Shown here piece by piece: positions 62,080-64,000 of a DNA stretch of 64,000 nucleotides (the first letter of the stretch is position 1; every line of letters begins with the position of its first letter). Under the pieces are notes generated by a model, which was not told where the DNA came from, made no database searches, and saw only the letters and a list, made by a program, of their open reading frames with translations. Position numbers and translations under genes: made by a program. The DNA is taken from contig NC_013922.1 of assembly GCF_000025625.1 (NCBI RefSeq), forward strand, positions 2,046,001 to 2,110,000. Direction: 5' to 3'. This stretch comes from Natrialba magadii ATCC 43099. Its GTDB lineage: Archaea > Halobacteriota > Halobacteria > Halobacteriales > Natrialbaceae.

Positions 62080-63510
62080 ATGACCAGTGACCTTGCGATC
62101 ACGAACACGCTCGCACTCACAATGGGCGACGGCCGGCTCGGAATCGTCGACGACGCGACAATCGCCCTCAAGGACGGTGATCTCACCTACGTTGGACCCG
62201 CCAACGAGTTCGACGGCAACCCGGCGCGAACCATCGACGGCACCGGTCGGGTCGTGCTGCCCGGACTGGTGAACGTCCACGCCCATACCGGCCTGACGCT
62301 GCTTCGCGGCGGCGCACAGGACGTGCCCGAAATCGAGTGGATGAACCGCGCGCTCGGCCCGCTCTCGGAGGCGATGACGACCGACGACGAGATCGCCGGC
62401 GCGCGACTCGGTGTTCTCGAGGCGCTGCGATCGGGGGTGACCACTGTCGGCGAGTACGCAGCAGACGTTTCGGACCTCGTCGACGCGGTCTACGATCCGA
62501 TGGGCGTCCGCGTCGTTGCCGCGGAGACGATCAACGCCGTCGACGACGCCGCAGCCGACCTCGGCCCGGACGAACCGTACCCGCTCGACGAGGAGCAAGG
62601 CTGGGCGGGACTCGAACGCAACGAAGATCTGTTCGACACGTACGCCGACCACGACCGCGTCTCGTGTCTCTACGGGCCGCAGGCGCTCGACATGGTCCCG
62701 CCCGAACTACTCGAGGAGATCCGCGACCGCGCCGTCGAGCACGACCGGGACATCCACATGCATGTCGCGCAGGGCGAGCGCGAGCACCGCCAGATTCAGG
62801 CCCGCTACGGCGCGGACGAGACGACCGTCAGCGTTCTCGACGATCTCGGAATCGTCTCGGAGCGACTGCTCGCCGCGCACCTCCACAACGCCACGCCCGC
62901 AGAACGCGAGCACCTCGCCGACGCCGGCGTGCGGATGGCCGCAAATCCAAGTTCGATCGCCGCCATCGACGGCATCACCCCACCGATCGCCGAGTACCGA
63001 GAGTACGGCGGCGTCGCCGGCATCGGAACGGATCAGGCTCCCGGTCCGGGCGGGCACGACTTCCTGCGAGAGTTGCGGACCACGGCGCTGCTCGCGAAGA
63101 CCAAGCGGACCGATCCGACCGCGTTTCCCGCGTGGGAGGCGCTTCGCGTCGCGACCATCGAGGGCGCGAAGACGCTGGGGATCGACGACCGCGTGGGCTC
63201 ACTCGAGGCCGGCAAACGCGCCGATCTCGTCGTGCTCGACCTCGACCACCCCTCGACCGCACCCGTCGTCTCCGAGCCGCTGCAGACGGCCGTGCCGAAT
63301 CTGATCTACGGCGCGAACGCCGGTCTCGTCGACACAGTCGTCGTCGAGGGCGAGGTGGTACTCGAGAACGGCATGGTCACGACGGTCGACGAGGAGGCGG
63401 TACTCGAGTCGGCGAACGAGCGCGCTGCGGCAGTCTTCGATCGTGCGGGTGATGCGTGGCGCGCGGCAGATTCCGAACTCGTGGGTCGAGTGGCGGACGG
63501 CTGGCTCTGA
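62080..63510 (+). CDS. Amidohydrolase of the MTA/SAH deaminase type
   Basis: 476 residues with the TIM-barrel amidohydrolase motifs: GLVNVHAHTGLTLLRGGAQD (HxH), HMHVAQGEREH, LAAHLHNATPAERE, and GIGTDQAPGPGG with the metal-binding Asp. RADLVVLDLDHP and LIYGANAGLVDTVVVEGEVVLENG at the C-terminus form the flanking beta domain. Members deaminate 5'-methylthioadenosine or S-adenosylhomocysteine, but the NxSS and acceptor residues differ enough that substrate is uncertain. ATG 62080 starts MTSDLAITNTLALTMGDGR. Confidence 0.85.
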   Translation: MTSDLAITNTLALTMGDGRLGIVDDATIALKDGDLTYVGPANEFDGNPARTIDGTGRVVLPGLVNVHAHTGLTLLRGGAQDVPEIEWMNRALGPLSEAMTTDDEIAGARLGVLEALRSGVTTVGEYAADVSDLVDAVYDPMGVRVVAAETINAVDDAAADLGPDEPYPLDEEQGWAGLERNEDLFDTYADHDRVSCLYGPQALDMVPPELLEEIRDRAVEHDRDIHMHVAQGEREHRQIQARYGADETTVSVLDDLGIVSERLLAAHLHNATPAEREHLADAGVRMAANPSSIAAIDGITPPIAEYREYGGVAGIGTDQAPGPGGHDFLRELRTTALLAKTKRTDPTAFPAWEALRVATIEGAKTLGIDDRVGSLEAGKRADLVVLDLDHPSTAPVVSEPLQTAVPNLIYGANAGLVDTVVVEGEVVLENGMVTTVDEEAVLESANERAAAVFDRAGDAWRAADSELVGRVADGWL

Positions 63511-63606
63511 ACACTGTGCGCAATCGGTGTGGATCACGGCTGTCGAGCGGGTCAGAACCCGATAGACAGCAAACAACTAAGTAACTCGGACAGCGTGGTG
63601 AAAGTG

Positions 63607-64000
63607 ATGGCAGACGACCCCGAGGAGGGGATGTTGTCGTGGGACGAGTCCGTGTTTCGGGACGAGCACGTCTTCGAAATCGACTACGTTCCCGAGACGT
63701 TCCAGCACCGCGAGGGCCAGATGCGAAACCTGACGTACGCGCTGCGGCCAGCGGTGCGTGGCTCGCGCCCGCTCAACGTCGTGGTTCGGGGCCCGCCGGG
63801 CACTGGCAAAACGACCTCGATTCAGAAACTGTTCGACGAGGTCGGCGCACAGACCAGCGACGTGCGAACCATCCGCGTCAACTGTCAGGTCAACGCGACC
63901 CGCTACTCGGTGTTCTCGCGACTGTTCGAGGGAACCTTCGACTACGAACCGCCGTCGTCGGGGATTTCCTTCAAAAAGCTGTTCAGCCAGATCGCAGAGA
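63607..64000 (+). CDS. Orc1/Cdc6-type replication initiator, 3' end outside the window
   Basis: The visible 131 codons read MADDPEEGMLSWDESVFRDEH, VFEIDYVPETFQHREGQMRNL, then VVVRGPPGTGKTTSIQKLFDEV with Walker A at about residues 62-70, VRTIRVNCQVNATRYSVFSRLFE and FKKLFSQI. This is the AAA+ domain of the archaeal initiator that binds origin repeats. Haloarchaea have many orc genes, and I cannot say which this is. No origin-repeat (ORB) motif is visible in the 96 bp upstream. Confidence 0.92.
   Translation, partial: MADDPEEGMLSWDESVFRDEHVFEIDYVPETFQHREGQMRNLTYALRPAVRGSRPLNVVVRGPPGTGKTTSIQKLFDEVGAQTSDVRTIRVNCQVNATRYSVFSRLFEGTFDYEPPSSGISFKKLFSQIAE

Noticed and set aside
63511-63606. Replication origin next to the orc1/cdc6 gene
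   Set aside because: Haloarchaeal origins often lie upstream of orc genes, but no origin-repeat motif or AT-rich unwinding stretch is visible in this 96-bp gap. An origin on the other side would be outside the window.

Overview
The window looks like chromosome of a haloarchaeon, most likely of the Natrialbales type. The evidence is high GC with strong third-position GC bias, very acidic proteins, archaeal replication and RNA-processing genes (PriL, PCNA, Orc1/Cdc6, NMD3, Taw2), haloarchaeal-only families (split and fused TatC proteins, HalOD1, the DUF5784/5786/5789 types) and TATA boxes sitting about 25-32 bp upstream of many start codons, the pattern of leaderless transcripts. The species cannot be named from sequence alone.

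Layout. 0-2.3 kb: end of a PHP-domain gene and a RecJ-like DHH nuclease. 2.4-5.2 kb: a decayed IS6-type insertion sequence followed by an AT-rich strip with a Tat-exported protein and a tiny membrane protein. 5.3-12.6 kb: tetrapyrrole genes hemD, cobA, hemC, hemL and hemB, all on the minus strand, with a truncated haemoglobin divergent from hemC. 12.7-23.3 kb: a frameshifted small gene, asparaginase, MFS transporter, 7Fe-type ferredoxin, several small haloarchaeal proteins, a second PHP protein, a nuclease-like DUF5784 protein, a cysteine-cluster protein, an irregular tRNA-like gene and a Rad3-type helicase. 23.4-34 kb: taw2-nmd3, an exported beta-propeller protein, HtpX, primase large subunit, a hydrolase and PCNA. 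34.1-41.3 kb: a signalling and polysaccharide block. 41.5-53.4 kb: RlmE, a CopG-like protein, the divergent tatC pair, LarE, MFS and a phosphoesterase. 53.4-55.4 kb: a lower-GC strip in which copies of a noncoding module alternate with small genes. 55.5-64 kb: membrane proteins, a five-PAS kinase, a MutS-like ATPase, an amidohydrolase and the start of an Orc1/Cdc6 gene.

Two regions stand out. The first is 34.1-41.3 kb. A kinase carrying an intact LOV blue-light motif, a second receiver/kinase-like protein, and an HxlR-type DNA-binding protein fused to a receiver that has lost its phosphoacceptor aspartate lie next to a divergently transcribed pair encoding a membrane-anchored polysaccharide deacetylase and a processive GT2 synthase. 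A perfect 16-bp palindrome lies between the two arms. Light control of an exopolysaccharide is a reasonable inference but is unproven. The second is 53.5-55.35 kb, where partial and fuller copies of one noncoding module separate a Tat lipoprotein, a 39-residue and a 61-residue membrane protein, giving a cassette-like array.

Limits: domain and family calls rest on motifs read by eye. No database search, structure prediction or tRNA scan was possible.
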